From Rapana venosa (lineage: Eukaryota > Mollusca > Gastropoda > Neogastropoda > Muricidae), in assembly GCA_028751875.1 (NCBI GenBank), contig CM054145.1, positions 51,329,283 to 51,393,282 on the forward strand: 64,000 nt of DNA, read 5' to 3'. The notes under the pieces are model-generated. The model was not told where the DNA came from. It made no database searches and saw only the letters and a list, made by a program, of their open reading frames with translations. Positions 32,225 through 43,950 of the stretch are shown piece by piece. The position numbers and the translations under genes are program-made. Each line of letters opens with the position of its first letter. Within the stretch, counting starts at the first letter, position 1.

Positions 32225-32820
32225 TGTGTAAATAGGAATCACACACACCCTACACTACACTACACACACATACTACACTCACTATACACCTACACACACA
32301 GAGAATCCCATTCAAATCAACACATAAAAACAACCAAACCAGAAGACCCCCTCTACTTTACTTTTATCTCTGTTGTTTTTACATGTAACACTGGAGCACC
32401 CAGGTAGGTAAGAAAGTTTATTTTCAGGGGCTAGGACCCAAGAGGACCGACCCCCTCCAAAAAAAACCAACCCACCAAAAAAGCAAAATAAAAGAAAAGA
32501 TCCTTCTCTCCTTATCAAACCATGGAGCTAAGTTGTGTTGAGTCTCAGCACGTGATAGCAGGCCCTGTTACAGTATCTCACACAGTCCTCTGTCTCCCTT
32601 GGCCTCTTTCTCTCCCCACTAACTTAAGGGCAGCAGGTGGTGACACAATGACAGCTAGGATCTTTCACCTGATGCCCCTGGTAAAGGCTCCATACACCAC
32701 CTGTGAGAGTGTTAGGGTACTGTAGAGTTTATCAGGGTGAAAGCATAAGTCTATATAGGAGAAGGAGAGATAGCTTAGAAAATGGGAACGGGGATTTTGT
32801 TATTCATCCATGAAGTCAGA
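32225..32820 (+). repeat. Direct duplication, unit 2
   Basis: Second copy of 30700-31245 with scattered substitutions and indels; TAATGGTGACACAATGACAG region and GGCTCCATACACCACCTGTG are well conserved. Confidence 0.9.
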
Positions 32821-32935
32821 ATGCAGCTACCTAAATGGTGAGTGTGTGTAGGCGGGGTTTTAAAGGGTCCTATATGCAAAAATCTCACCATTGGTGAACC
32901 TGGAAGCTCTTGCCAAGAAACAGAAAAAACAAGTT
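32815..32935 (+). mobile_element. SINE-B tail fragment
   Basis: GAAGTCAGAATGCAGCTACC, ATGCAAAAATCTCACCATTG and GTGAACCTGGAAGCTC match the end of SINE-B. It abuts the duplication unit 2. Confidence 0.7.
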
Positions 32936-33149
32936 GTTGTCCATGCTGTAAGCCTGAACAGTAAGTCAGGATAAATAATAATGGGGAAAAAAAGAAAGAA
33001 ATGTGGCAAAGCTTGTTAGATAAGAGTTAAGAAAACGAAATCAGTGAGAAAATTCCAAGTTATGTGGTTCTGTCCCTTGTAAAAAAAATAAAAAATAAAA
33101 AGACCACTCATAAACATCACGCAGACAGAGAAAGACATGTAAGCTAAGC

Positions 33150-33270
33150 CTACGTGTGCACATGCACACACACATACACACACATGTGTGCACACATGCA
33201 TGCATACACACACACAAAAGATATGTGCATGTGTGCATGTATGCACACACACACACACACAACATAGGCC
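33150..33270. repeat. CA/TGCA microsatellite
   Basis: CA repeats with TGTGCACACATGCATGC islands. Confidence 0.9.
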
Positions 33271-33314
33271 TAAACTACTACTACTACTTCCACTACTGCC
33301 CCTGCTACTTTATG

Positions 33315-33405
33315 TATTCTACTCTCTCTCTGTCTGTTTCTCTCTCTTTCACTCTCTCTCTCTCTCTCTGTTTTCTCCTCCTCTCTCTCTCTCTCTTCTC
33401 TCTCT

Positions 33406-33447
<42 letters not shown>

Positions 33448-33450
33448 CCC
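33315..33450. repeat. (CT)n and CTTT tract
   Basis: CT dinucleotides ending in TTTC repeats. Confidence 0.95.
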
Positions 33451-33847
33451 ACCGCTTTCAATCCCTACTAAAAAAACCCACAAGGGGACGGATACAAACA
33501 AAGCCCACACTACACTAAAACAAAAGAGAACAAAGGCAAGCAGCAGCAAAGCAAGCTTAAAAGCAAGACTCGACCACTTGTACCCAGCTGGAAACACTGC
33601 AAAGCAAAACCTCAGGTTTCTAAACACAAGCGTGTCACCCAAATTCAAACCAGATGCCCTGCCCTGATTTTTGGTCTGTTGTAGACACACAGGTACACTT
33701 TAAAACAAAACTTTGTCTTGAGCCACTCCCCCACCCCTCCATCCTCCCCACCACCCCCAATACACTACCTACACCCTGAAAATGAGATCACTCTTGGATC
33801 AACCCACAAAAAGTCACATACAGTTGAGGGTTTTTTTGGTTGACCCT

Positions 33848-33904
<57 letters not shown>

Positions 33905-33912
<8 letters not shown>

Positions 33913-34068
33913 AAGCTAAGGTTAAGCTCGGATGGGTGACCGTGTTTATGCACCTTGGCTTCTGTATAGTCCCCCAGTTCACCCAGCTGTAAATGGGTAC
34001 CTGCCTCTTTAGGGATAGAGAAAGTTAAGCAGCGAGGAAGAAGAAATGGGTGCCCCCCCCCCTCCCCC
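33905..34068 (+). mobile_element. SINE-C, sense, head replaced by (CT)n
   Basis: Begins within CCCAAGCTAAGGTTAAGCTC, then GGATGGGTGACCGTGTTTAT (5S box C word), CCAGTTCACCCAGCTGTAAA, TGGGTACCTGCCTCTTTAGG and AAGTTAAGCAGCGAGGAAGA. The upstream tRNA-like head is absent and a CT microsatellite abuts. The 3' end is also truncated. Confidence 0.8.
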
Positions 34069-34286
34069 CCTCTCAAAATGCCGGCACTTAGAGAATGTTT
34101 GTTGTTTTTTTAGGTCTCTGTCACCTCGTTTCCCAACAACAGCATCGGTTATGGGAACACTTAGTATATGAAAGAGACTAAGGGCACTGGCAGGCCTGCA
34201 ATGAAGTTGACCTGGGAGACGGGGAACAAAAAGTGGATACGACTAGATACATCCTTGATTCCTGCCTACCACCATCAACTTTGAAT

Positions 34287-34617
34287 CCTTATTTATTTAT
34301 TTATATCACTTTAAGTCACGTCAGATTTCTCTGCGTGAAATTCGGGCTGCTCTCCCCGGGAAGAGCGCGTCTCCACAGAGCAGCGCCACCCTTTTTTTTC
34401 TTTTTTTCTGTCTACAACTGCATTTGTTTCCCTATCAGAGTGGCTTTTTTCGGTTTATCGTCTCATCCGAAAGACTAGCGCCCAGACCACCACTCAAGGT
34501 CTAGTGGATGGGGAAAAATTTTCGGGTCCAAACGGGATTTGAACCACCGCCCACTCCCGACCCGGACTTTTCGCTTTCTAGACAGGCACGTTACCTCTAG
34601 GCCACCGATCCACCAAT
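34287..34617 (-). mobile_element. SINE-E with an internal deletion
   Basis: Antisense, TATTTATTTATATCACTTTA to the head CTAGGCCACCGATCC. Compared with the 15.3-kb copy it lacks the segment between GAGTGGCTTTTTTC and GGTTTATCGTCTCATCCGAA. Box B reads GGTTCAAATCCCG on minus. Confidence 0.85.
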
Positions 34618-34619
34618 CT

Positions 34620-35290
34620 ATCCGTTAAGATTAGAAGTCTGTTGTTGATTTGGTTTCAACAAAACTTTCATTAGTTCACAACGTAGCATCAATACATGAA
34701 ACGATTAACAAGTACTGCTTGTGTGAGTACTCGAACATCCATATAATATATTATGATTATGCAAGTATCGGCTGCAGCTGAACAAAATTGCGTCAAATAG
34801 CTTAAAAATATAAGTTAAGATGATTGTTAAATATTTAAAGATTGTGGAAAATATCAGAAAGAGAAACAACAAATAAACAAACAACGATTAATAAAGTTAT
34901 CTATTCGGCTAATACGCGCTCTATCGAATAACCTTACCAAAAAACTAACGCTAAGCTTTCTTAACCTGTTACCGAACTGCAAACAGGTCGATTTTCACTC
35001 TACTCTGACCTGACTTTTGCCTTTGTTCGATTGTTTTTTTCGTTTTTTCTTTTTGATCCATTTAGACCAGTTTGTACTTCGGGAGAGGGAGAGGGAGGAG
35101 GGATACATGAGGGAGGCCAGGGGAGAGAGGGATGACGGGGAAAAAATAGAGTGAAAGTAAAAGTGGGGACAGAGTACCATGTGAGAGGGGGTAGGGTAGG
35201 GGGTACGAGTGGGGGTTAAGAGTGGGAAAGTGGGGAAGGGTGGTGGAGGTTGGTGGAGGTTGGGGATGGAGGGGGGGGGGGGGGGGGGTG
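34620..35290. other. AT-rich then G-rich DNA, no gene seen
   Basis: 34620-35060 is AT-rich and non-repetitive; 35080-35290 is GGA/GGGT-rich and ends in poly(G) (35269-35288). Confidence 0.6.
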
Positions 35291-35599
35291 GAGGTAGACT
35301 CAAAACAGAATACTAGAACTATTTATCAACAGTGACATGTGCGAAGGTTGGTAAAATAACTGAGTTTTACTTGAAGGTGAATGATCTCTTTATATCTCTC
35401 TTCACGCTTTTTATTTCTTTGTTTTCTTCCATTTGGGCTAACGGGAGAGGAAGAAGGGGAGAGAGGGAGGGGGGAGGGGGGTAGGGAATACGGTGGTTTT
35501 TGGAGGGGCGGTGGTTTTTTTGTGTTGAAGGGGTCAGGGTTGGGTTTTTTTTGTTGGTTTTGTTTCGTTTTCGTCTCATCTGTCTGCATAATTATACAT

Positions 35600-35808
35600 C
35601 CTTTTTTTCCTGTTTGGTTTGTGTTTGTTTTTCTGTCTTTCTGTTCCGTTCTGTTTGTTTTCTTTTCTGTCTGTCTGTCTGTCTTTCTTTCTGTCGGTCT
35701 TCTGTCTGTCTTTCTGTCTTTCTTTCTGACTGTCTTTCTGTCTTTCTGTCTTTCTTTCTTTCTGTTCTTCAGTCTTTCTTTCTGTCTTTCTTACTCTCTG
35801 CCTTTCTC

Positions 35809-35847
<39 letters not shown>

Positions 35848-36830
35848 TTCTTTCTGTCTGTCTGTCTGTCTGTCTTTCTTTCTTTCTTTCTTTCTGTCTG
35901 TCTTTCTTTCATCCTGTCTTTCTTTCTTCTTGTCTGTCTTTCAGTCTTTCTTTCTTTCTTTTCATTTCTTTTATTTCTTATTCATTTTTCTTTATGTCTT
36001 TCCATCTGGTTCTGTCTTTTTGCCAGGTTTTTTAATTTTTAATCTTTCTTCTGTGGGTTGCTTGTTACCTTTCTTTATTTGTTTGTTTTCTTCACATCTC
36101 TCTTTGTCTTCCTTTCTCTTCTTTCTTTCTTTCTTTCTTTCTTTTTCTTTTGTTGGTCGGTCGTCTGTTGGTAGGTCGATAGGTCGCTTTGCGTGTATGT
36201 CTGTCTCTCTGTCTGTCCGTCTTTTCTTTATTTTTGTCTTTCTTTTCTTCTTTGTTTTCTGTTTTAAGTTCTTTCTTTTGTTTTCTTTTTTGTGTGATTA
36301 ACTTGATCTCTCCTCGCCTTCCTTTCTTTTCATTTTTCTGTCTGTGTTTCTTTTCTTTTCTTTTTTAATGTTCTCTTTCTTATATGCTTTCCCATTCTTT
36401 TTTTCCTTTCCCTTTTACTTCTCATTTTCGTTTTTGTCTTTCTGTCTGCCTTCCTTTTCCTGTTTTTCGTTTTTTCCATTTTTCATTTATTTTCTTTCCT
36501 TTCTATTCTCTCATTGTGCCTTCGCCCGCTTTTTTTTCTTCTCCTTTCTTTCTTTTCTTTCTTATTTCTGTTCTTTTCTTTCTTACTAACTTTTATTCCT
36601 TCCCTATTTAAAAAAAAAATCTTCTTTTCCTTTTTCTTTTCTTTCTTTCTCGTCTTTCTTTCTGTTCTTCCTTTCTTTTATTCTCTCTTTCGTTCGTTCT
36701 TTCTGTCTTTCTTTCTCTCTGTCTTTCTTTCTTTCTTTCGGTCTTTCTGTCTGTCTTTCTTTCTTTCTGTGTTTCTGTCTGTCTTTCTTTCTTTCTTTCA
36801 CTCTTCTCTTTTCATCAGACTGTTCTGGTC
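35600..36830. repeat. CTTT/CTGT pyrimidine tract, ~1.2 kb
   Basis: TTTC, TCTG and TTTCTGTC repeats over the whole interval. The 306-residue Phe/Leu/Ser-rich forward open frame that crosses it is an artefact of a strand short of stop triplets. Confidence 0.95.
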
Positions 36831-36969
36831 TTTGTCTGAGCAAATGCTTCTTCCTCTCCCCTTCACTCACTCACCTTCCGCACGTTTCCATCAGATAAAA
36901 CAGACACAGTCTTTGGGTCTGAAGAGGCACACTGAAAGGTGGGAGTGAAAAACGAGAGATGAGACTGCA

Positions 36970-37299
36970 ACACACACACACACACTATACACATACACAC
37001 GCACACACATCATACAATACACTACACGACCACCACACATAAGACACACGCGCGCGCGCACACGAAACACACACACACTACACACACTCGACCACACACA
37101 ACACACACACACTACACACACACTACACACACACCGCACACAACACACACACACAAACACACACACACATACACCCACACTACACCCACTACACACACAC
37201 TACACACACACTCACACACACCACGCGCGCAGCGAGCGCACACACACACACTACGACCACGTACCACCAACAACACGCGCGCGCACAACCAACTACACA

Positions 37300-37352
<53 letters not shown>
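36970..37352. repeat. CA-rich microsatellite tract
   Basis: CA repeats with CTA and CG interruptions, ending in a clean CA array. Confidence 0.95.
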
Positions 37353-37544
37353 GAGAAGTGAAGTGAAGATAAACAGATGTGAAGTGATGCTAAAGCAGTA
37401 GTATAGGGTGGCGACTGACTAGAAGCGATAACGCCTATCTACACACGAAAGAAAGAAAGAAAGAAAGAAAGAGAGAAAGAAAAACGAAACAGAAATCCCT
37501 AACCTCCCCCCCCCCCCCCCCCTACACACACACCTCACCTATAA

Positions 37545-37567
37545 CGCTACCTAGTTGGTTAGTTAGT

Positions 37568-37598
<31 letters not shown>

Positions 37599-37695
37599 TT
37601 CATTGATAAATTAGTGAGTAGTTAGTTAATAAGTTAGATAATTAGATGGTTACTTACTTACTTACTTACTAACCTACTTAACTTACTTACTTAGT
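37545..37695. repeat. TTAG/TTGG then CTTA tetranucleotide tract
   Basis: GTTAGTTGGTTAGTTAG repeats followed by TTACTTACTTAC repeats. Confidence 0.9.
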
Positions 37696-37699
37696 GTGT

Positions 37700-38935
37700 A
37701 TGTTGTTGTTCTTCTTCAATTTAACGTCTATTCACATTAAGTGATATTAGACACAAAATGGCAAACAATTCAGAAGAAAAGGTTAAGGAACTATCTAACA
37801 ACTGTAACCATGATACAATGAAAGAAATTGATTTACCTTATGAATAACTGTATAACTAATTCAAAAGATACACATCATGTATTCCACGCCAAAAGAACAC
37901 TGGGGAAAAGGTAACAATTTCGAAAACTATACCATGATGGGTAGAATACCTCTGCTTCAAATCAATAAACGACATATTTATTTGTGCTATAGCAAATTAC
38001 TAACACAACTCTCTTTCAACAGCAAAGCAATTTCACAGAGCAATGTACAGTTATTCAAAACCTTATGCAAAGATCTCTCACCAATGGTGGGAAGGTGCTT
38101 TTTTAACACTTGACATTCGAAAAGAATATGAATGTTTGAGATTGCCCCACCACACACACAATGCACATTTCTAGAAAATGTATGGAAAGCATTTAACTTT
38201 AGTCTATTAATAAGACTTATGACTGGCCTTTGGCGTGATTTATCTAACCCAAAACGAGAAGAGAGACAGAAATGTAGGTCAAAAATCGAAGTGGTACCAT
38301 GGGAAAACCCCGCTTTTTCTTGTTTTTTCCTAACACGCTTCCATCAAGCACTTTCTATCAAGTTATCATTCTCATGAATTGACATTGGTATATTCAAGAC
38401 AGCAGCAGAGTTTCAATGTGCTGCCGCATTTTTAGCTGCTCTATCAACCTTTTCATTATAAAAGATATTGCAATGTGATGGTACCCAGCAAAAGGTGACA
38501 CTAGTGCCTCTTAATATGAGATGGTTTATTTCAGTTATAAGATCATGTTTAATATTAGACCCAGAGTTTTTAAGATATTGTAACACAGACTTTGAATCAA
38601 CACATAACAAAACCTGTAAAAAAATTATTAGCCTGGGGAAAGTCAATTAAGTAATGTAAAGCCATCAGAACGGCAGTTAGCTATGCTGTAAAAATAAAAT
38701 GATTCTTTCCAATATAGTACAATTTTTCAACCTTTATGGAGGGAATGATGAAAGCTGCACCTCCATCAGTGCTATTTAGAAGAGATCCATCGGTATAGAT
38801 TTTAAGATGTGAAGGGTAGTTATTTATTATGTGCTCCTTCACATAAATATTGAGAATATTACTCCCTTTTTCTTTTTTACAGGCAGAATGATCAATATCC
38901 AAAAAGCTCTTTGAAGTCCCCATGGAGGACTAGGA
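37700..38935 (-). mobile_element. I/Nimb-like retrotransposon, RNase H and C-terminus, broken
   Basis: On the minus strand, broken frames encode an SPPW word, then LKIYTDGSLLNSTDGGAAF and FIFTA. Next come LTAVLMALHYLIDFP, VDSKSVLQYLKNSG and FCWVPSHCNIFYNEKVDRAA. The last part is HCVCGGAISNIHILFEC, a C-terminal Cys/His segment, ending in SVSNLL-like residues at 37987. The RNase H acidic residues are visible as D in YTDGS, D in DSKS and D in VDRAA. The catalytic Glu codon expected after FIFTA is TAG. Several frameshifts are present. The 3' UTR ends near 37712 with a motif shared with 583 and 52528. Confidence 0.85.
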
Positions 38936-39012
38936 GATAAATGAGTTGTGGAGAATTTCGTTTCTCTGGGATTATGTGTGTGCTTGCGAGTGTGCGTGCG
39001 TGCACGCGAGCG

Positions 39013-39102
<90 letters not shown>
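39013..39102. repeat. (TG)n microsatellite
   Basis: Clean TG array of about 85 bases. Confidence 0.97.
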
Positions 39103-39107
<5 letters not shown>

Positions 39108-39196
39108 TGCTGCGCGCGCACGCGCGGAAAAAGCCCCTTACCAACCCAAAACCCAAACCAAAACAAAACAATTCCACAGAAGGTCAGGAATGTAAA

Positions 39197-39545
39197 GAAA
39201 GAAAAGAAGAAGAAGAAGAAGAAGAAGAAGAAGAAGAAGAAGAAGAAGAAGAAGAAGAAGAAGAAGAAGAAGAAGAATTGAGGAAAAAATGCAAGAAGAA
39301 GAATGAAGAAGAAGAAGAAGAAGAATTGCGAAAAATATGCGAAGAAGAAGAATAGGAAGAAGAAGAAGAAGAAGAAGAAGACGAGAAGAAAAGAAGAAAA
39401 GAAGAAAAGAAGAAGAAGGATTGCGAAAATATTGCGAAGAAGAAGAAGAAGAAATGTGAAGAAGAAGAAATTGCGAAAAATGCGAAGAAGAAGAAGAAGA
39501 ACAAGAAGAAGAAACAAACAACACAACAACAACAAGAAGAAGAAG
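39197..39545. repeat. GAA array with TTGCGAAAA interruptions
   Basis: GAAGAA repeats with GAATTGCGAAAAATATGC-type interruptions, as in the 17.3-kb array. Here no family D copy precedes it. Confidence 0.95.
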
Positions 39546-39719
39546 GGAATGTGGAGGGACAGAAACAGGGAGAACAAAGCGGAGTTGATGCAGGTGCTGA
39601 CAGAGGGCGATAGATAACAAAGGCAGCTACACTGGCCACTGTGGGTAGGCTGGCGCGGGCTGCAACCTCTGGAATAACAGACTTCTCCGTGATACAAAAT
39701 AAAATGTACTGTTCTGCGT

Positions 39720-39807
39720 CTCTATCTGTCTGTCTAGCTGGCTGGCTGGCTGGCTGGCTGGCTGCCTGTGCGTCTGTGTCTCTCTGTCTGTCTTTATCTC
39801 TGTCTGG

Positions 39808-39858
<51 letters not shown>

Positions 39859-39860
39859 GA
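39720..39860. repeat. GGCT, CTGT and CT microsatellites
   Basis: (TGGC)n near 39735-39765, then CTGTCTGT and CT runs. Confidence 0.9.
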
Positions 39861-39953
39861 TGCTTTGTGTGAGTGTGTGTGTGTGTGTCTTACATACACA
39901 CACACGTACGCACACACGCACACACATGAACACACACACACACCACACTATGC

Positions 39954-40039
39954 ACTAATGGATGTTTAGTCTGGAGGTAAAGAGTAACACCTTAGGGTAC
40001 ATACATATACATACGCGCGAGGGTACGCGCGCGCGCGCA

Positions 40040-40111
<72 letters not shown>

Positions 40112-40299
40112 CTCTCTCTCAAGTGTACACTAATGGATATTTAGTCTGCAGACAAAGACGAGATCTAACAACTAAGGGTACACACCCATACATGCACGTG
40201 TGCGTGCCCGCGAGGTGTGCGTGTGTATGTGTGTGTGGGTGGGTGTGTACGTGTGTGCCTGTGTATGCCTCTGTGTGTGCTTGCATGCGTGTGTGTATA

Positions 40300-40331
<32 letters not shown>

Positions 40332-40420
40332 TATGCATGTGTATGTGTGTGCATTAATGGATGTTTAGCATGGAGAAAACCCCAAACAAGACTAACAACT
40401 TTGGGAATGGACTGTTGTGG
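39954..40420. repeat. Tandem repeat, three units of 175-225 bp
   Basis: Units start at about 39954, 40128 and 40353 with CTAATGGATGTTTAGTCTGG or a variant, then AACAACTAAGGGTACA-type sequence. A CT or GT microsatellite fills each unit. The third is partial. Confidence 0.85.
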
Positions 40421-40509
40421 CGAGAAGTACCTCGGGGGTTGGAAAGATGATAAGATAAGGTAGGTGAGGATGTCGTTAAGTCTGGGTGATGCTTTCACTT
40501 GGGTTTATA

Positions 40510-41345
40510 GTGCTTCTTCTTCTTCTTCTTCTTCTTCTTCTTCTTCTTCTTCTCCTCCTCCTCCTCCTCGTCGTCGTCGTCGTCCTCCTCCTTCTTCTCC
40601 TATTTTCTTCTTCTCTTCCTCCTCCTTTTCCTTCTCTCCCTTCTTCCTCTTCCTCCTCCTCCTCCTCGTCCTCCTCCTCCTCCTCCTCCTTTTTCTTCTT
40701 CTTCTTCTTCTTCTTCTTCTTCTTTTTCCTCCTCCTCCTCTTCTCCTCCTCCTCCTCCTCCTTCTCCTTCTTCTTCTTCTTCTTCTTCTTCTTCTTTCTT
40801 TTCCTCCTCCTCCTCCTTCTCTCCCTTCTTCTTTTCCCTCCTCCTCCTTCTCCTCGTCCTCCTCCTCCTCTTCTTCTTCTTCTTTTACTCTTCTACTACT
40901 ACTATTTACTTACTACTCCCTACTACAAATTTACTACACACTAATACTACATTACTACTACTAACCACTACTACTAACTAATACTACTACTACTACTGCT
41001 GCTGCTGCTGTTGCTGCTGCTGCTACTGCTGCTCTTCCTCCTCCTCCTCTTAATCTCCTCCTCCTCCTTCTGCTCCTCCTCTTCCTCTTAATCTCCTCCC
41101 TTAATCTCCTCCTCCTTTTCCTTCTTCTTTTTCTGTTCCTCCTCCTAATCTTAATTTCCTCCTCCTTCTTCTTCTTCCTTCTCCTCCTCCTTTTTTTCTT
41201 TTTCTTCTTCTTCTTCTTCTTCTTCTTTCTTCTTTTTCCCTCCTCCTACCTCCTCCTTTTTCTCTCTTCTTTATCTTCATCCCTCCTCCTCCTCCTCTTC
41301 TTCTTCTTTCGCAATTTTTCGCAATTCTTCTTCTTCTTCTTCTTG
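40510..41345. repeat. CTT/CCT/CTG/ACT pyrimidine trinucleotide tract
   Basis: About 800 bases of CTT and CCT repeats with ACT and CTG islands (40960-41030). The right end contains TTTCGCAATTTTTCGCAATT, the complement of the GAATTGCGAAAAATTGCG interruptions of the GAA arrays. Confidence 0.95.
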
Positions 41346-41469
41346 CACGTTCCTCAGCTTAACGCCTTAAAAGGTCACCCAGAATGTGCACCCAGTTTTA
41401 CTCCTACCACCTGGGAATCACTGTGAGATTATTACGCACACACTGAATGAACACTTTGCGTGTATGACT

Positions 41470-41471
41470 GG

Positions 41472-41506
<35 letters not shown>
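41470..41506. repeat. (GTT)n microsatellite
   Basis: About 12 GTT units. Confidence 0.95.
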
Positions 41507-41564
41507 AAGGGCCTAGACAGATAGCAGCCACTCTCTTCGACTTCAGAGTGCGTGTACTCCTTTT

Positions 41565-41589
41565 TAGGAGAGAGAGAGAGAGAGAGAAG

Positions 41590-41621
<32 letters not shown>

Positions 41622-41622
41622 A

Positions 41623-41685
<63 letters not shown>

Positions 41686-41794
41686 GAGAGAGAAAGAGCG
41701 AGAGAGAGAGCGAGAGAGAGAGAGAGCGAGAGAGAGAGAGACAGAAAGAGAAGAGAGAGGGGAGAGAGAGGAGAGAAGAGAGAGAGAGAGGAAG

Positions 41795-41827
<33 letters not shown>

Positions 41828-41828
41828 C
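41565..41828. repeat. (GA)n tract with CGAG interruptions
   Basis: GA dinucleotides with periodic AGCGAG and AAGAG words. Confidence 0.95.
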
Positions 41829-41915
41829 GTGTAAGTTTGTAATGCCAAGAGTCTGTCGCGGCTGAAGACAAACCGAAGACACAAGATAACATTAATTTTT
41901 ATAAAAGCGTTATGA

Positions 41916-42310
41916 CGGACGCTATAGCCGAGTGGTTAAGAACTTTCGAATCTGATCCTATGGGTCCATGAAGTCGTGGGTTCGAATCTCGGCGGCGTCT
42001 GGTGAATGAAAGATGGGGGGAGGGGGATTTTTTACGATCTCCCAGGTCAACTTCAAGTGCAGACCTGCCAGTGCCTTAATTCTTTAGATATATATAATCA
42101 CATGCAGAAGATCAGTTATGTTCGGCAAAGATGCTTTATTTGGCATCAGAGTTGGATCGGTTACAGGAAAACACGAACATACCCAGCATGCATCCCTGAA
42201 GTCGGAATGCGGCTACCTTCATGGTGGGCAAAACTGTGGCATATACGAAAATCTCAACATTGGTAAACATTGGAGATGTAGCCGAGGAGTGACCCTCCAA
42301 ATAAAAAAAA
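41916..42310 (+). mobile_element. SINE-B, full-length, class II tRNA-like head
   Basis: Head GACGCTATAGCCGAGTGGTT then GTGGGTTCGAATCTCGGCGG plus CGTC. GACGC at the 5' end can pair with GCGTC at the 3' end. The long variable region resembles tRNA-Leu/Ser. It is followed directly by TGGTGAATG and the SINE body, so it is a retroposon head, not a tRNA gene. The tail has CGAACATACCCAGCATGCAT, CCCTGAAGTCGGAATGCGGC, CATTGGTAAACATTGGAG and TAGCCGAGGAG, ending in an A-rich stretch. Confidence 0.88.
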
Positions 42311-42429
42311 CAGAAAAAAAACAGAAAGAAATCACCACAATATGTTTAGTGTGGCTTTTGTGTAGGTTTTGGTTTTTTTGGCCAAAAGCTTCTGGCGTTG
42401 GTCAGACAAGGTCTGCTGGCTAATGAGGA

Positions 42430-42480
42430 GAGGGGGGGGGGGGGGGGGTGGTGAGAGAAGAGGGGGGGGGGGGGGGAGGG
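42430..42480. repeat. Poly(G)-rich tract
   Basis: Two G runs separated by TGGTGAGAGAAGA. Confidence 0.95.
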
Positions 42481-42669
42481 ATGGAGGGGAGGGAGGGAGG
42501 AGGGAGGGATGGATGGGAGAGAGAGAGGAAACACTGACTTTTGGTCTATCTGTCTGTATGCCCCAAGAAACGGTGCTGCTTGTGGCTAATGTTGATTGAT
42601 GTCTGTCCGTTACTGCTTTTTTCTGTCTGTCTCTGTCTGGTGTGCTGTCTTGTGGGGTGGTGTCTTTTG

Positions 42670-42816
42670 TGTGTGTGTGTGTGTGTGTGTGTTGTGGGGT
42701 GTGTGGGGTTTTGTGTGTGTGTGTGTGTATGGTGTGTGTGTGTGTGTGGCGTGTGTGTGGTGTGTGTGTTTTGTGTGTGCATGCGTGCGTGTGTGTATGT
42801 GTGTGTGGTGTATTCT

Positions 42817-42852
<36 letters not shown>

Positions 42853-43000
42853 AATAGCAGTAGTAGTATAGTAGTAGTAGTAGTCGTAGTAGTAGTTGTA
42901 GTAGTTGTAGTAGTAGTTATTGTGTTGTTGTTTCTGTAGCAGGATTTGTAGCACAGCAGCAGCAGCAGCCGCAGCAGCAGCAGCAGCAGCAGTAGCAAAA
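42670..43000. repeat. GT, TAG and CAG arrays
   Basis: GT tract (42670-42815), TAG trinucleotides (42818-42918), then CAG trinucleotides (42956-42993). Confidence 0.95.
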
Positions 43001-43029
43001 ACAGTACAGCAGTAAAAATAATAGTAGTT

Positions 43030-43570
43030 TCTTCTCGCTATCGCTTTACACTGTCAGATGTGTCTGGGAAAAATAATGGCATGTCCTTTCCAGCTCCTCT
43101 CGTGGGCCGTACAGCTTGGTTTGCAGGGTTATCTCCGTCGGCCACACAGTCTTCCTCAGGTCGCTGTATAGCGTGCTGCACCTCTGAGGGATGTGCTCGC
43201 CAGTCTGGTTTTCTTTACCACAGGGGAGAAGGAACGAGTTTCAGCTTTGTGGACATGTGGTGATTTATCCTGTTGTGTCCAGTGCGGAGTCATAGAATGA
43301 TGACTCGTTCTTCTCTTTTGAGATGGTAGTAGTCGTACTTTTCTACTATGGGTCTGGCCATTGATTTGATGATTGTTTCTCTTTTACAGAAGGTGAGGCT
43401 GCTTTCGCACTGTTCTTTCTTGTGCTCCCTGTTTTGCAAGTTCATCATCAGCCTGTTCGTTTCCAGGTATAGACAGCACAATGGGAAGCCACGTTTGTTT
43501 TGTGTAAGGAGCGTTCCTGTTGGAGGTATGTTCCTTTGTCTGCGGACAGGGCTTGTAGGACTGACTTTCT
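43030..43570 (-). mobile_element. Non-LTR retrotransposon, RNase H end and C-terminus, broken
   Basis: Minus strand, in shifting frames: LQALSADKGTYLQQERSLH, then WLPIVLSIPGNEQADDELAK and QGAQERTVRKQPHL. Further on come HMSTKLKLVPSPL, NQTGEHIPQRCSTLYSDLRK and TVWPTEITLQTKLYGPREEL. The GNEQADDELAK motif is the end of an RNase H domain. The later WPTE-LQTKLYG region matches the C-terminal tail I know from mollusc non-LTR elements. At least three frame changes and stops. A different family from the 38-kb relic. Confidence 0.75.
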
Positions 43571-43597
43571 CTCCTTTCTTTTCATTCTTTATAGTTT

Positions 43598-43950
<353 letters not shown>

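Noticed and set aside
35381..36301. 306-residue Phe/Leu/Cys-rich plus-strand frame that looks like a membrane protein
   Set aside because: It crosses a CTTT/CTGT tract; the hydrophobic character follows from the pyrimidine-rich strand.
37545..37695. Telomere-like repeat
   Set aside because: Units are TTAG, TTGG and CTTA; the animal telomere unit TTAGGG is not present in tandem.
41926..42003. tRNA-Leu/Ser gene
   Set aside because: It has box A, box B and a partly paired acceptor stem but is followed directly by the SINE-B body, and the 22.2-kb copy shows the same joint.
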